64,000 bases of DNA, taken from assembly GCF_006704125.1 (NCBI RefSeq), contig NZ_VIGH01000011.1, positions 55,527-119,526 of the forward strand, written 5' to 3'. Positions within the stretch are counted from its first letter, which is position 1. Each line of letters begins with the position of its first letter. Positions 1-8,711 of this stretch are shown piece after piece. A program made the translations under genes and the position numbers. Below the pieces are notes generated by a model. It made no database searches. It worked only from the letters and a program-made list of their open reading frames with translations, and had not been told where the DNA came from. Source of the DNA: Rhodococcus spelaei (GTDB taxonomy: Bacteria; Actinomycetota; Actinomycetes; Mycobacteriales; Mycobacteriaceae).

Positions 1-1180
1 CACTGGGCGTGTAGAAGCGGGGGAGCAGCAACGACAGGGCTGTCTTGCCGGAGCCGGCGCGGCCCACCACGGCCACCGTCTCGCCGGGCGCGAGGTCGAG
101 GTCCAGTCCGCGCAGCACGTCGCGGCCCGGCTCGAACCCGAACGTGACCCCGCGCAGCCGCACCCCGACCGGACCGGCGGGCAGCGCGACCGGGTGCGGA
201 GGGTCGGCGACGCTGGGCTCGGTGTCGATGACCTCGTAGACGCGCTCGACTGCTGCCCGCGACAGCTGCGCCATGATGACCACCGAGGACAGCAGCCGGG
301 CCACGTTCGACATGGTCGCGACGTAGGTGGCGAAGGCCAGGAAGGTGCCGACGGTGATGGCGCCGTTCAGCGTGAGGACACCGCCGAGCGCGATCACCGC
401 GACCAGGCCGAGTTGCGGCAGCGCGGCCATCGTCGGGGCGAACCGGGCGTTGATGCGGGCCGCCCGCAACCGCTGCGCGTACAGGGTCCGGCCCAGGTCC
501 TCGAGACGCTCGACGGCCCTGGCCTCCTGACCGAACCCCTTGACCACCCGAACCCCGGTGACGGTCTCCTCGACGTGCTGGGCGAGGTCGGCGGCGCACT
601 GCTGCGCGGACCAGGTGGCGGCGAACAGGGTCGGGCGGATCCGCCACACCACCAGCGTCACCGCGGGGACGACGAGCAGCGCGACCACCGTGAGGAGGGG
701 GGAGAGCCAGGCCATCACCACGATGGCGAGCAGGAACTGGATCAGCGCGCCCGCCGACAGGGGCACCATCGCGAGCAGGCCCTGGACGAGCTGCAGGTCG
801 GTGATCGACCGCGAGACCACCTGTCCGGTACGGATCTGGTCCTGGCCGACGCCGTCGAGGCGTTGCAGCGAGCCGAGCAGGCCGAGCCGCAGGTCGTGCT
901 GGACGTCGAGGGACAGTCGCCCGGCGAGCATCCGGCGGCCGAACTGACATCCGAACCGCACCACCGCCAGCGCCGCAATGGCGGCCGCGACGATCGCGAT
1001 CACCTCGGTGGCGCCGGTGCTCGCGTCGTCGACCGCGATGCGGGTCAGCAACGGGAAGGTGATGTCGATGATCGCGGCGATCACGGTCACCGCGAGCGCG
1101 CCGACGGCGACGGACCGGTGAGTCATGCACTCGGCGGCCAGGCGCCGGATCCAGCCGGGGTGACTCGTGGTGGTGGGCAT
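1..1180 (-). CDS. ABC exporter, fused membrane and ATPase domains (3' truncated by window)
   Basis: Type-I ABC exporter half-transporter. The N-terminal membrane domain has hydrophobic stretches from about residue 25, and the start of the nucleotide-binding domain follows, with Walker A GRAGSGKT near residue 370. The rest of the ATPase domain lies beyond base 1. The ATG at 1180 is chosen because translation from it gives a short polar N-terminus and then the first membrane helix. It lies just downstream, on the minus strand, of the hairpin at 1196-1223, so it probably has its own promoter or belongs to a downstream operon. The family exports lipids, peptides or drugs; the substrate cannot be read from sequence. 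Such half-transporters often occur as adjacent heterodimer pairs, and a partner may lie just outside the window. Confidence 0.85.
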   Translation of the reverse strand, partial: MPTTTSHPGWIRRLAAECMTHRSVAVGALAVTVIAAIIDITFPLLTRIAVDDASTGATEVIAIVAAAIAALAVVRFGCQFGRRMLAGRLSLDVQHDLRLGLLGSLQRLDGVGQDQIRTGQVVSRSITDLQLVQGLLAMVPLSAGALIQFLLAIVVMAWLSPLLTVVALLVVPAVTLVVWRIRPTLFAATWSAQQCAADLAQHVEETVTGVRVVKGFGQEARAVERLEDLGRTLYAQRLRAARINARFAPTMAALPQLGLVAVIALGGVLTLNGAITVGTFLAFATYVATMSNVARLLSSVVIMAQLSRAAVERVYEVIDTEPSVADPPHPVALPAGPVGVRLRGVTFGFEPGRDVLRGLDLDLAPGETVAVVGRAGSGKTALSLLLPRFYTPS

Positions 1181-1195
1181 CGCAATCCACGTTAA

Positions 1196-1223
1196 CCCGA
1201 CCCGCCGACTGCGGCGGGTCGGG
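1196..1223 (-). terminator. Perfect 12-bp hairpin after the ABC-2 permease
   Basis: Arms at 1196-1207 and 1212-1223 pair perfectly across a 4-base ACTG loop. The hairpin follows the stop of the permease gene at 1238 on the minus strand. It has no clear T-run, which is common for actinobacterial terminators. It should separate the ABC-2 pair from the exporter that follows. Confidence 0.65.
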
Positions 1224-1237
1224 TCGGTGGCGGGGGA

Positions 1238-2002
1238 CTAGGTGACGTCGCGGCTGCGGGCGCTCCACCAACCGAGACCGACAGCCAGGGCGGTCCAGCC
1301 GACCAGCACCGTCGCGGCCCACGGCCACGGCGCGAAGCCGTCGATCCCGCGGGTCGACGTCGCGGCGATCGTGGACCAGGTGACCGCGCCGGGCAGCCAC
1401 TGCGGCAGCGACTGTGCGCCGAGCCCGTAGAGGATTGCCGTCACGATCAGCTCGCCCATCGGGTACCACACGACGAGGGCGACGGCACCGCCGATCGAGG
1501 AGCGCAGCGCCAGGCCCACACCGGCACCGATCAGCGACCAGGCCACACCGGCGAGCAGGCCCGCGGCCAGCATCGCGAACACACTTGCGGTCAGCGTGAA
1601 CCCGTCGCCGCCGAACACCGTCATGCAGGCGAGGGCGACGATCTCGACCAGCAGTGTGTACCCCGCTCCGAAACCCGCCGTCACGATCAGCTTCGCGGCG
1701 ATGACGCCGTCGCGGCCGGCGGCGGTGAGGAAGGTGGGTGTCAGTGTGCTGTGCCGAAACTCGGTGCCGGCGTTGAGCGCACCGAACAGTCCGGCGAACA
1801 GCAGCACCGCGGCGATCGACACGAACAGCCCGACCGACGCGGCACCACTGGACAGGTCGGACCCGAGCGAGCCGATCCCGTCCGCCATCGCGGCATAGAT
1901 GGATCCGGCGAACAGCGCGACGGCGAGTGGGGCCAGCGCGAGCGCCCACCAGAACCGGAGGGTGGTGACCTTGCGCAGTTCACTGGTCAGGAGCGCTGTC
2001 AT
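1238..2002 (-). CDS. ABC-2 type transporter permease
   Basis: A 254-residue integral membrane protein with about six hydrophobic segments, starting with a short cytoplasmic stretch (MTALLTSELRKVTTLRFWW) typical of ABC-2 permeases. The start codon overlaps the end of the ATPase gene upstream, so the two are translationally coupled and form one exporter. The ORF is complete. The substrate is unknown; pairs of this type in actinobacteria often export antibiotics, bacteriocins or lipids. Confidence 0.8.
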   Translation of the reverse strand: MTALLTSELRKVTTLRFWWALALAPLAVALFAGSIYAAMADGIGSLGSDLSSGAASVGLFVSIAAVLLFAGLFGALNAGTEFRHSTLTPTFLTAAGRDGVIAAKLIVTAGFGAGYTLLVEIVALACMTVFGGDGFTLTASVFAMLAAGLLAGVAWSLIGAGVGLALRSSIGGAVALVVWYPMGELIVTAILYGLGAQSLPQWLPGAVTWSTIAATSTRGIDGFAPWPWAATVLVGWTALAVGLGWWSARSRDVT

Positions 2003-2976
2003 CGCGGACCTCCGAATGGATCGGTCCCGTACTGCTGGGAGAGCGGGGGACCGTAGTGCTGGGCCGCGTACTGACCGGCCGTCATGGACAGGAACACCTG
2101 CTCGAGATCGACCTGCTCGATGGTGGATCCGAAGATCTTCACGTCCGCGGCTGCGGCGATCCCGGCGACCGTCTGTTCGGCGGCGCCGCGGACCGCGAGC
2201 CTGCCGTCTGGCAGCACCTGCGCATCCGTGAGGCCCTCGGCGCCGAGGGCCAGGGCGAGCCGGGCGGGGTCGGACGCCGCGACCAGGACCCGGGCACTGT
2301 GCGAGCGCCGCAGGTCTTCGATGCCGCCCTGGTAGACGAGGCTGCCGCGGTTGACGATGACCAGCCGGTCCACGATCTGTTCGACCTCGCGCAGGATGTG
2401 ACTCGACACGAGCACCGTGCGACCGGACTCGGCGAAGGCGCGCAGGAAGTCTCGCAGCCAGGCGATGCCCTCGGGGTCGAGGCCGTTCGCGGGTTCGTCG
2501 AGGACCAGGATCCGCGGGTCGCCGAGTAGTGCGGTGGCGAGCGCGAGGCGTTGCCGCATGCCGAGGGAGAAGGTGCCCGCCCGTTGCCGGGCGGCCTGTT
2601 CGAGGCCGACCAGTGCGAGGACGTGTCGGGCCCGCTCGTCGGTGACGCCGATCGCGGCCGAGTACACCAGCAGGTGGCCGAGTGCGGTCCGGTTCGGGTG
2701 CAGGCTCAGGGAGTCGAGCACCGCGCCGACGGTCCGCGCGGGCTGGGGCAGCGCGGCGAACGGGACCCCGGCGACGGTCGAACTCCCGGACGTCGGAGCG
2801 ATCAACCCGAGCAGCATGCGCAGGGTGGTGGTCTTGCCGGAGCCGTTCGGGCCGATGAATCCGGTGATCGAGCCGGTCGGCACGGTGAAACTCAGATCCG
2901 AGACCGCGTGAACGGTGTTGAACTGCTTGCTCAGGCCGATCGCCTCGATGGCCGGACCCGCACTCGTGGTGTTCAC
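1999..2976 (-). CDS. ABC transporter ATP-binding protein
   Basis: A 325-residue ATPase that powers the adjacent ABC-2 permease. Visible motifs are Walker A GPNGSGKTT near residue 43, the signature SLGMRQRLALA, and Walker B ILVLDEPANGLDP followed by a switch His. The order and the GMRQR-type signature fit the CcmA/drug-resistance branch. After the ATPase core there are roughly 100 residues of accessory C-terminal domain ending in a Gln/Tyr/Pro-rich tail. It is the first gene of a two-gene operon, and its last four bases overlap the permease start. Confidence 0.9.
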   Translation of the reverse strand: MNTTSAGPAIEAIGLSKQFNTVHAVSDLSFTVPTGSITGFIGPNGSGKTTTLRMLLGLIAPTSGSSTVAGVPFAALPQPARTVGAVLDSLSLHPNRTALGHLLVYSAAIGVTDERARHVLALVGLEQAARQRAGTFSLGMRQRLALATALLGDPRILVLDEPANGLDPEGIAWLRDFLRAFAESGRTVLVSSHILREVEQIVDRLVIVNRGSLVYQGGIEDLRRSHSARVLVAASDPARLALALGAEGLTDAQVLPDGRLAVRGAAEQTVAGIAAAADVKIFGSTIEQVDLEQVFLSMTAGQYAAQHYGPPLSQQYGTDPFGGPR

Positions 2977-3056
2977 GACGTGCCTGCGCTCATCGGTGTG
3001 CCTCCCTGCCGGACCTGCGGTGCGATCACCCTATCGGGCAGGTCCGGCCGGGGCGG

Positions 3057-3914
3057 CTACGACGACAGTCCCAGTGCCGCGGCCAGCGCGGTCAGGGCGG
3101 GGAGCGCGTCGCCGTCGGCGGGAAGCACCTGGACCGCCACGTGATCGGCGCCGGCGTCGAGGTGCTCGGTCAGCCGAGCGGCGACGGATCCGGCGTCACC
3201 GTGCGCGACCAGCGCGTCGATCACGCGGTCGCTGCCGCCGTCGGCGAGTTCCTCGTCGGTGAAGCCGAGGCGGACCAGATTGGCGACGTAGTTGCTCAGG
3301 TGCAGGTAGGGATTCTCCACGGCCGCGCGGCCGACCGTCCGGGCGGCCGCGGCGTCCGAACTCACCACGACCTTGTGCTCGGGTGCGAGAAGTGTTCCGG
3401 TACCGAGCAGTTCACGCGCCTCGCGGGTGTGTTCGGGTGGGGTCAGGTACGGGTGTGCTCCGGCGGACCGTTCGGCGGCCAGTCGCAGCATCTTCGGGCC
3501 CAACGCCGCGAGGACGCGTCGGCTCGCGGGGACACCCGCGGTGTCGAGCTCGTCGAGATACGACACCACGGCCTCGTAGGGCTTCGCGTACACCGAACCG
3601 TTCGCCTCCCGATGACCGGCGCCGACGCCGAGCAGGAACCGCCCCGGATGCCCGGCCTCGATCCGGTGGAAGGACTCGGCGACCTCGGCGGCCGGAGCCG
3701 ACCAGATGTTGGTGATGCCGGTGGCGATGGTGAGCGTGCTGGTCGCGTCGAGCGCCTCCTCGGCGATGCGCAGGTCCGCCGGCGGGGAGCCGCCGAGCCA
3801 GAGGGTGCCGTAGCCGAGGCGCTCCACCGCGCGCAGGTAGTCGGGGGTCAGTCCGTATGCGTGCCGCCACACACCGATTCGTCCGAGTTCGGGGGTCTGT
3901 TCGATGACGGTCAT
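3057..3914 (-). CDS. LLM-class F420-dependent oxidoreductase (TIGR03620 type)
   Basis: A 285-residue luciferase-like monooxygenase fold protein. Such enzymes use reduced F420 or FMN on small substrates. The sequence carries landmarks of the actinobacterial TIGR03620 subgroup: LGRIGVWRHAYG near the start, TLWLGGSPPADLRIAEE, the PGRFLLGVGAGHRE block, ALGPKMLRLAAERSAGAHPY, and GADHVAVQVLP near the end. The start is set at the ATG at 3914, which has GAGGAG seven bases upstream; a longer in-frame reading to 3983 has no such site. It is divergent from the MFS gene at 4031. The physiological substrate is unknown. Confidence 0.88.
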   Translation of the reverse strand: MTVIEQTPELGRIGVWRHAYGLTPDYLRAVERLGYGTLWLGGSPPADLRIAEEALDATSTLTIATGITNIWSAPAAEVAESFHRIEAGHPGRFLLGVGAGHREANGSVYAKPYEAVVSYLDELDTAGVPASRRVLAALGPKMLRLAAERSAGAHPYLTPPEHTREARELLGTGTLLAPEHKVVVSSDAAAARTVGRAAVENPYLHLSNYVANLVRLGFTDEELADGGSDRVIDALVAHGDAGSVAARLTEHLDAGADHVAVQVLPADGDALPALTALAAALGLSS

Positions 3915-4030
3915 GGGCGCTCCTCGGGTCGGGGTGACATCGCGTCGGTGTGACCCAGGCAACCGTCGCCCACCGGGATTCATTCCGGCAGCTGTTCTGC
4001 CCCTTTCGGTGCGGCCGTAGCCTGCCGATC

Positions 4031-5212
4031 ATGGTGCCGCCCGTGGACAGTCGTCGATTCCTGGTGCTGCGGGCCAGCCTCGCACTCGCCGTCGCGATGG
4101 GGCTCGGCCGTTTCGCCTACACGCCGATCCTCCCGCTGATGGAGTCCCAGGCGGACTTGAGTTCGGCGTCCGCGGCCACACTGGCGACCGCGAACTACCT
4201 CGGGTACCTGGCCGGGGCGGTCGCCGCGATCTTCGGCCACCGCTTGACGGGCAGCCGCCTGTCACTGCGACTGTCGCTGGTGGTTCTCGTCGCCACGCTC
4301 GCGCTGATGCCGGCGACGGAGTCGGTCGCCTGCTGGATGGTGCTCAGGTTCGTCGCGGGCGTCGCCAGTGCAGCGGTCTTCGTGTTCACCGCGCGGGTCG
4401 CGCACCAGGAGGTCGGGTCCGGCGGCGACGGCGTCGGCTGGGTCTTCGGCGGTGTCGGAGGCGGAATCGCACTGTCGGGGTTGGCGATTCTCGCGCTCGG
4501 CCCCTCGGCGGACTGGCGGGTGGGCTGGCTGGTCGCGGCGGGACTGGCCGCGGTGTTGACGGTGGCGGCCTGGACGCTGCCCGCCGGCCGGGCGAGTGCG
4601 CCCGCGGCGGCGGGTGACTCGTCGACTCCCGCACCCACACCCACGCCCACACCCGGGGCCAGACGGAGGTTCGGTTGGCTGATGGCCGCATACTTCTGCG
4701 AGGGCGTCGGGTACATCGTGTCTGCGACGTTCCTGGTTGCGGCGGTCGCCTCGATCGGCACCGAGCGGTGGCTCGGCGGCGCGGTGTGGATCGCGGTCGG
4801 AGTGGCGGCGCTGCCGTCGTGCGTGGTGTGGATCAGGCTCTCGCGCAGGCACTCCCGGGTGGCGATGATGACGGTCGCGCTGGCGGTGCAGGCGGTCGCG
4901 GTGGCCGTCTCGGCGGTGTCGGACTCCGCGGCCGTGCAATTGATCGGCGCGCTGTGCTTCGGCGGGACGTTCATGGGGATCGTGATGCTGGCGCTCGGCG
5001 AGGGGGCGGTGCTCGTGGGGCCGCGGGCGGCGGCGATCGGCACGGCGGTGTACGGACTCGGACAGGTGGTCGGGCCCTTGACGGTCGCGCCGCTACTGGG
5101 TCGGGGTTACACGTCGGCGCTGGCAGTGGGGGCGGGGGTGCTCGCGCTCGGGGTTGTGTTCATGATTCCGCTGCTGCGGTCGAGTCCACAACCGGTGCGG
5201 ACTTCGGCCTGA
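4031..5212 (+). CDS. YbfB/YjiJ-family MFS transporter
   Basis: A 393-residue membrane protein with twelve probable helices. The opening block (RASLALAVAMGLGRFAYTP) is the hallmark of the YbfB/YjiJ branch of the major facilitator superfamily, whose substrates are mostly unknown. A Pro/Thr-rich cytoplasmic loop near residues 200-215 separates the two six-helix halves. The start is taken at the ATG at 4031, because upstream in-frame codons would add a polar segment unlike the family and overlap the promoter region of the divergent LLM gene. It is followed by a strong hairpin before the convergent DUF305 gene. Confidence 0.85.
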   Translation: MVPPVDSRRFLVLRASLALAVAMGLGRFAYTPILPLMESQADLSSASAATLATANYLGYLAGAVAAIFGHRLTGSRLSLRLSLVVLVATLALMPATESVACWMVLRFVAGVASAAVFVFTARVAHQEVGSGGDGVGWVFGGVGGGIALSGLAILALGPSADWRVGWLVAAGLAAVLTVAAWTLPAGRASAPAAAGDSSTPAPTPTPTPGARRRFGWLMAAYFCEGVGYIVSATFLVAAVASIGTERWLGGAVWIAVGVAALPSCVVWIRLSRRHSRVAMMTVALAVQAVAVAVSAVSDSAAVQLIGALCFGGTFMGIVMLALGEGAVLVGPRAAAIGTAVYGLGQVVGPLTVAPLLGRGYTSALAVGAGVLALGVVFMIPLLRSSPQPVRTSA

Positions 5213-5224
5213 CCCGGGTCGGGT

Positions 5225-5263
5225 GGCCGCGGCCGCCGAACTCTCCGTTCGGCGGCCGTGGCC
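5225..5263. terminator. Convergent-gene terminator hairpin (MFS / DUF305)
   Basis: Arms at 5225-5241 and 5247-5263 form a 17-bp stem with one G-T wobble and a 5-base loop. It lies between the MFS stop (5212) and the DUF305 stop (5270), so it probably serves both strands. Confidence 0.75.
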
Positions 5264-5269
5264 CTCGGA

Positions 5270-5893
5270 CTACTTGCCGAGCATCGCGTTCATCTGCTCG
5301 ATCTCGGCCTGCTGACCGGCGATGATCTTCCCGGCGAGCTCGCGAACCTGCTCGCTCTGGCCGTCGGCCTGGATCTGCTTCGACGAGTCGATCGCGCCCT
5401 GGTGGTGCTCGATCATCATCTCCAGCCAGGCGCGGTCGAAGTCCGCCCCGGTCGCCTTCTCCAGCTGCGACATCTGGTCGGCGGACATCATCCCGCCCAT
5501 GTCGCCGCTCATGCCGTGGGACGAGTGATCCATGCCGGCCGCCATCGGCGGCACACCCCACTCGGTCAGCCAACCGGACATCTGCTCGATCTCCGGATCC
5601 TGGGCGGCCTTGATCTGGCCGGCCAGCGCGAGCAGTTGCGCGTTCTGCGTGCGACCGTCCGCGAGCGCCGCCATCTGCACCGCCTGCTGGTGGTGCGGGA
5701 TCATCATCTGCACCCACGCGGTATCTGCCGCGTTGTGGCTGGCGGAGGCGGCCGGTGCGCTCGCAGACATGGGCATGGACATGGAGTCCATCGAGTGGCC
5801 CGTGCCCGAGTCGTCGGTCGAGCAGCCCGCGACGAGCGCGGCCGCGGCCGCCGCCGCGGCAATCAGTCCGGCGGTCTTGGTTCGTGTGTTCAT
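5270..5893 (-). CDS. DUF305 lipoprotein, His/Met-rich
   Basis: A 207-residue exported lipoprotein with a signal peptide ending in the lipobox LVAGC (Cys24). Two DUF305 repeats follow, each with the MMIPHHQ / MMIEHHQGAI core; DUF305 is a ferritin-like four-helix fold. Between them and near the N-terminus are Met/His-rich runs (HSMDSMSMPMS and MDHSSHGMSGDMGGMM), which suggest copper or other metal binding. The start at 5893 has AAGGAA seven bases upstream. It follows the DUF6153 gene by 67 bases on the same strand. A role in metal handling is inferred from composition and from frequent family context. Confidence 0.9.
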   Translation of the reverse strand: MNTRTKTAGLIAAAAAAAALVAGCSTDDSGTGHSMDSMSMPMSASAPAASASHNAADTAWVQMMIPHHQQAVQMAALADGRTQNAQLLALAGQIKAAQDPEIEQMSGWLTEWGVPPMAAGMDHSSHGMSGDMGGMMSADQMSQLEKATGADFDRAWLEMMIEHHQGAIDSSKQIQADGQSEQVRELAGKIIAGQQAEIEQMNAMLGK

Positions 5894-5960
5894 TGTCGTT
5901 CCTTGCTCTTTCGCTGCGTCTGAGTGGTCGGTCGGACTGCGTGGACACGCAGTGGACCCG

Positions 5961-6419
5961 TCACACCCGCAGAATGCACAGGAGCGCAAGGCGGTTCGAG
6001 GTGGCCGCGACGAACGGTGGCCCGCGGCCGGAGCCCGTCCCGCCCGCCCGTCGGCGACCCGCGCTCGACGCGGCGCCGGGCGCGAGGCCGAGGAGCACCA
6101 GTACGAGCAGCAGAAGCGTTCCGGCGAGCAGGATCGCGAGGCATGCGTTGAGCATGTGGTGCTCGCCGGCGTGACCCGCCGGCGGATGGTCACTCGACGG
6201 GAGGACGGCGGTGCCGGCGGACATGTCCGCAGCGGGCGCCATGTCCGCAGCGGGCGCCATGTCGGCTGCGTGCGCCGCCGTCGTCGCGGACGCGACCCGC
6301 ATCGCGGAGGTCGCGACGTGGTGCATCGCCAGTACCCCGAGAACCAGCGCGACCGTCAGGACTGCGCGGGACAGTCCGGATCGGGCGGTGGTCGGGCGGC
6401 GGTGCATGTCCCCAACCAT
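5961..6419 (-). CDS. DUF6153-family membrane protein with Ala-Asp-Met-Ala-Pro repeats
   Basis: A 152-residue protein that looks like the DUF6153 family: an N-terminal hydrophobic helix with LVLGVLAMHH, a His-containing outer segment with DHPPAGHAGEHHMLNACLAIL, a second strong helix, and the closing LLCILRV. A short tandem repeat (ADMAPA unit) lies before the second helix and is encoded by 18-bp direct repeats. It is probably cotranscribed with the DUF305 lipoprotein downstream. No biochemical role is established. Start choice is between the ATG at 6419 and one four codons later; neither has a convincing ribosome site. Confidence 0.7.
   Translation of the reverse strand: MVGDMHRRPTTARSGLSRAVLTVALVLGVLAMHHVATSAMRVASATTAAHAADMAPAADMAPAADMSAGTAVLPSSDHPPAGHAGEHHMLNACLAILLAGTLLLLVLVLLGLAPGAASSAGRRRAGGTGSGRGPPFVAATSNRLALLCILRV
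6223..6276. repeat. 18-bp tandem repeat inside the DUF6153 gene
   Basis: Two perfect 18-bp copies (6223-6240 and 6241-6258, unit atgtccgcagcgggcgcc) are followed by a diverged third copy (6259-6276). The repeat is in frame and encodes ADMAPA-type units, so copy number can change without a frameshift. Confidence 0.9.
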
Positions 6420-6431
6420 ACCCCCGGGGGG

Positions 6432-7109
6432 TCAGGAGGTGAGGGTGCGCTGCCAGTGCGCGGGCGCGGGACCGAAGGCGTCCCGGGCGTTGGCCACCAC
6501 ACCCTTGCCGATCGTTCGGTTGCCGACCCCACCGATGGCCGCGCCGATCCCGGCGGGCACGAGCTTGCCGAGAACGAGCGCGCTGCGCCGGGCGGCGTAC
6601 TTGGTGACGAACTTGCGCAGCAGGGTCTGGTTCATCCCCGTCATCGTCGACGCCGGGATCCGGTTGGTGATGAGTGAGCCCCAGTTCTTGGTGGTCGCGC
6701 CCACCGCCTTCTCGACGATCTCCATGCCCGAGGCGCCGAGCGCGACCGCGAGTACCAGGGCGCGGCGCTGCTCGTGCTGGTCGACCGGGATGCCGTGCAC
6801 CGAGGCGATCGCCAAGGTCAACAGTGCGGAGGCCTCCAGGAAGAACACGGATTCGGCGCCGACCGCCGCGATCGAGCCGACCGTGCCGATGCCCGGAACG
6901 GCGGCTGCCGCCCCGACCGCGCCGCCGCTGCCCGTCACTGCGGTCAGGAACATGCGTTCCATCCGCTCGACGATCTGCTGCGGGCTCTTGTCCGGGTGCG
7001 CCCGACGGACCCGCTCGACGTACTTGTGCACCGCCGGTCCCTGCAGTTTGGCGCCGTTGTCGAGCAACGACACGATGACCTGCTCGACGCGTCCCAGCTT
7101 GTCTGCCAT
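6432..7109 (-). CDS. Conserved protein with glycine-rich hydrophobic segments (EcsC-like)
   Basis: A 225-residue protein. Its middle contains Gly/Ala-rich hydrophobic stretches (around GAVGAAAAVPGIGTVGSIAA), and the C-terminal part has GAAIGGVGNRTIGKGVVANA. This layout resembles the EcsC family of cytoplasmic, membrane-associated proteins, but the match is only by eye. The ATG at 7109 is used because AGGAGAGGG precedes it. It is divergent from the VOC gene. The function is unknown. The 12-base gap to the DUF6153 start at 6419 allows transcription into that gene. Confidence 0.6.
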   Translation of the reverse strand: MADKLGRVEQVIVSLLDNGAKLQGPAVHKYVERVRRAHPDKSPQQIVERMERMFLTAVTGSGGAVGAAAAVPGIGTVGSIAAVGAESVFFLEASALLTLAIASVHGIPVDQHEQRRALVLAVALGASGMEIVEKAVGATTKNWGSLITNRIPASTMTGMNQTLLRKFVTKYAARRSALVLGKLVPAGIGAAIGGVGNRTIGKGVVANARDAFGPAPAHWQRTLTS

Positions 7110-7252
7110 CGACCCTCTCCTTCGTCGCGACCGGCACCGACTGCGGCCGAACTCCCTACCAACGGCCGAGTGTCCGCGCTTTGTTCCGGCCGCCACGACC
7201 ATGTTCGCCGGATGCGATGCGGATCACTGCCGCAAGGAGCATTGTCGAGGTC

Positions 7253-7645
7253 ATGACCACACCCGCGAAGACCGTCATCTGGCCAACCCTGATCTACTCC
7301 GACGCCCGAGCCGCGATCGCGTTCCTCGTCGAGGCCTTCGGGTTCGTCGAGGTCGCCGTCTACGGCGAGGGAGACCGGGTCGACAACGCGCAGCTCGACT
7401 GGCCGGCAGGCGGTGGCGTCATGCTCGGCAGTCATCGCGCCGACTCGGTGCTCGCCGATCACCCCGTGGGCACCGGCTCGGTGTACATCGTCGTCGACGA
7501 CCCCGACGAGCTGTACCGGCGGTCGGTCGCGGCGGGGGCCGTCGTCGTCAAGGGCCTCACCGACGAGGACTACGGCTCGCGGGGATTCACGGTTCGCGAC
7601 CCGCAGGGCGTGTACTGGAGCTTCGGCACCTACGCCGGGGAGTGA
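7253..7645 (+). CDS. VOC (glyoxalase/bleomycin-resistance) family protein
   Basis: A 130-residue single vicinal-oxygen-chelate domain. Landmarks are WPTLIYSDARAAIAFLVEAFGF at the start (the first beta-alpha unit), the central VYIVVDDPDELYRR segment, and the closing RGFTVRDPQGVYWSFGTY. The final block matches the usual metal-ligand and substrate strand of the family. Proteins of this size act as dimers and include antibiotic-binding, isomerase and dioxygenase members; none can be chosen from sequence alone. The ATG at 7253 gives the standard domain start. The 3' end overlaps the convergent gene at 7630 by 16 bases. Confidence 0.82.
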   Translation: MTTPAKTVIWPTLIYSDARAAIAFLVEAFGFVEVAVYGEGDRVDNAQLDWPAGGGVMLGSHRADSVLADHPVGTGSVYIVVDDPDELYRRSVAAGAVVVKGLTDEDYGSRGFTVRDPQGVYWSFGTYAGE

Positions 7646-8673
7646 ACGGGCACCCAGTCCCGGGCCGGCACCACCTCGCCGGGCTTCGGTGGTAGCGGCG
7701 GGGTGCCGTCGCCGAACGGCCTGCCGCCCAATGATTCCCGGCCGTGCGGGGTCAGCCAGTTCGCGAGGTCCGGGCCGGCGGGCACGATCTGCGTCGGGTT
7801 GATGTCGGTGTGCACCACGTAGTAGTGGCGCTTGATCTGCGCGAAGTCGACGGTGTCGCCGAATCCGGGAGTCTGGAACAGGTCGCGGGCGTACGCCCAC
7901 AGCACCGGCATCTCGCTGAGCTTGCTGCGGTTGCACTTGAAATGCCCGTGGTAGACCGGATCGAAACGGACGAGGGTGGTGAACAATCGCACGTCGGCCT
8001 CGGTGATGGTGTCGCCCACCAGGTATCGCTGCCCCGACAGCCGGTCGGTCAGCCAGTCCAGCCGCGCGAACAGGCGCTCGTACGCGGCATCGTAGGCCTC
8101 CTGCGAGCCTGCGAAACCGCAGCGGTACACCCCGTTGTTCACGTCGCGGAAGATCAGGTCGGCCACCTCGTCGATCTCCGTGCGCAGGTGCTCCGGGTAC
8201 AGCTGGGGGGCGCCCTCGCGGTGGTACTGCGACCATTGCGTCGACAGGTCGAGGGTGATCTGCGGGTAGTTGTTGGTCACCACCTGTCCGGTCGGGACGT
8301 CGACGATGGCGGGCACCGTGATGCCGCGCGGATACTCCGGGAAGCGGGCGAAGTACGCGTCCTGCAGACGCGGGATCTTCAGCACCGGGTCGAGGCCGTC
8401 GGGGTCGAGGTCGAAGGTCCAGCTCCGCTTGTCATGGGTCGGGCCGCACATCCCCATGGACAGAACGTCTTCGAGGCCGAGCAGCCGGCGGACGATGATC
8501 GCGCGGTTGGCCCACGGGCAGGCCCGGGCGACGATCAGTCGGTACCGGCCCGGCTCGACCGGGTAGCCGTCCCGGCCGTCCGCGGTGATCCGGGTCTCGA
8601 TGTAGTGGGTGTCGCGGGTGAACTCCTTGCCCGCCTCGACATACGCGCCCGTGGTGCTGTTCTCTTCGGTCAC
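7630..8673 (-). CDS. Glutathionyl-hydroquinone reductase homologue (YqjG/ECM4 family)
   Basis: A 347-residue protein of the xi-class glutathione transferase family. The redox Cys is in RACPWANRAIIVRRLLGLED (CPWA motif), followed by the long insert typical of the family (RSWTFDLDPDGLDP) and a C-terminal helical domain with YLVGDTITEADVRLFTTLVRFD. Bacterial homologues reduce glutathionyl-hydroquinones. Most actinobacteria use mycothiol instead of glutathione, so the true thiol may differ. The start is a GTG at 8673, set by homology of the N-terminus; a longer upstream reading is Arg-rich shadow sequence. The 3' end overlaps the convergent VOC gene. Confidence 0.88.
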   Translation of the reverse strand: MTEENSTTGAYVEAGKEFTRDTHYIETRITADGRDGYPVEPGRYRLIVARACPWANRAIIVRRLLGLEDVLSMGMCGPTHDKRSWTFDLDPDGLDPVLKIPRLQDAYFARFPEYPRGITVPAIVDVPTGQVVTNNYPQITLDLSTQWSQYHREGAPQLYPEHLRTEIDEVADLIFRDVNNGVYRCGFAGSQEAYDAAYERLFARLDWLTDRLSGQRYLVGDTITEADVRLFTTLVRFDPVYHGHFKCNRSKLSEMPVLWAYARDLFQTPGFGDTVDFAQIKRHYYVVHTDINPTQIVPAGPDLANWLTPHGRESLGGRPFGDGTPPLPPKPGEVVPARDWVPVHSPA

Positions 8674-8711
8674 GGGTTCACGGTAGTGCCGCGCACCCTT
8701 CTCGCGCGCTC

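Noticed and set aside
5532..6677. A 381-codon plus-strand frame across the DUF305/DUF6153 genes
   Set aside because: The minus-strand genes have lipobox, domain repeats and ribosome sites; this frame is shadow.
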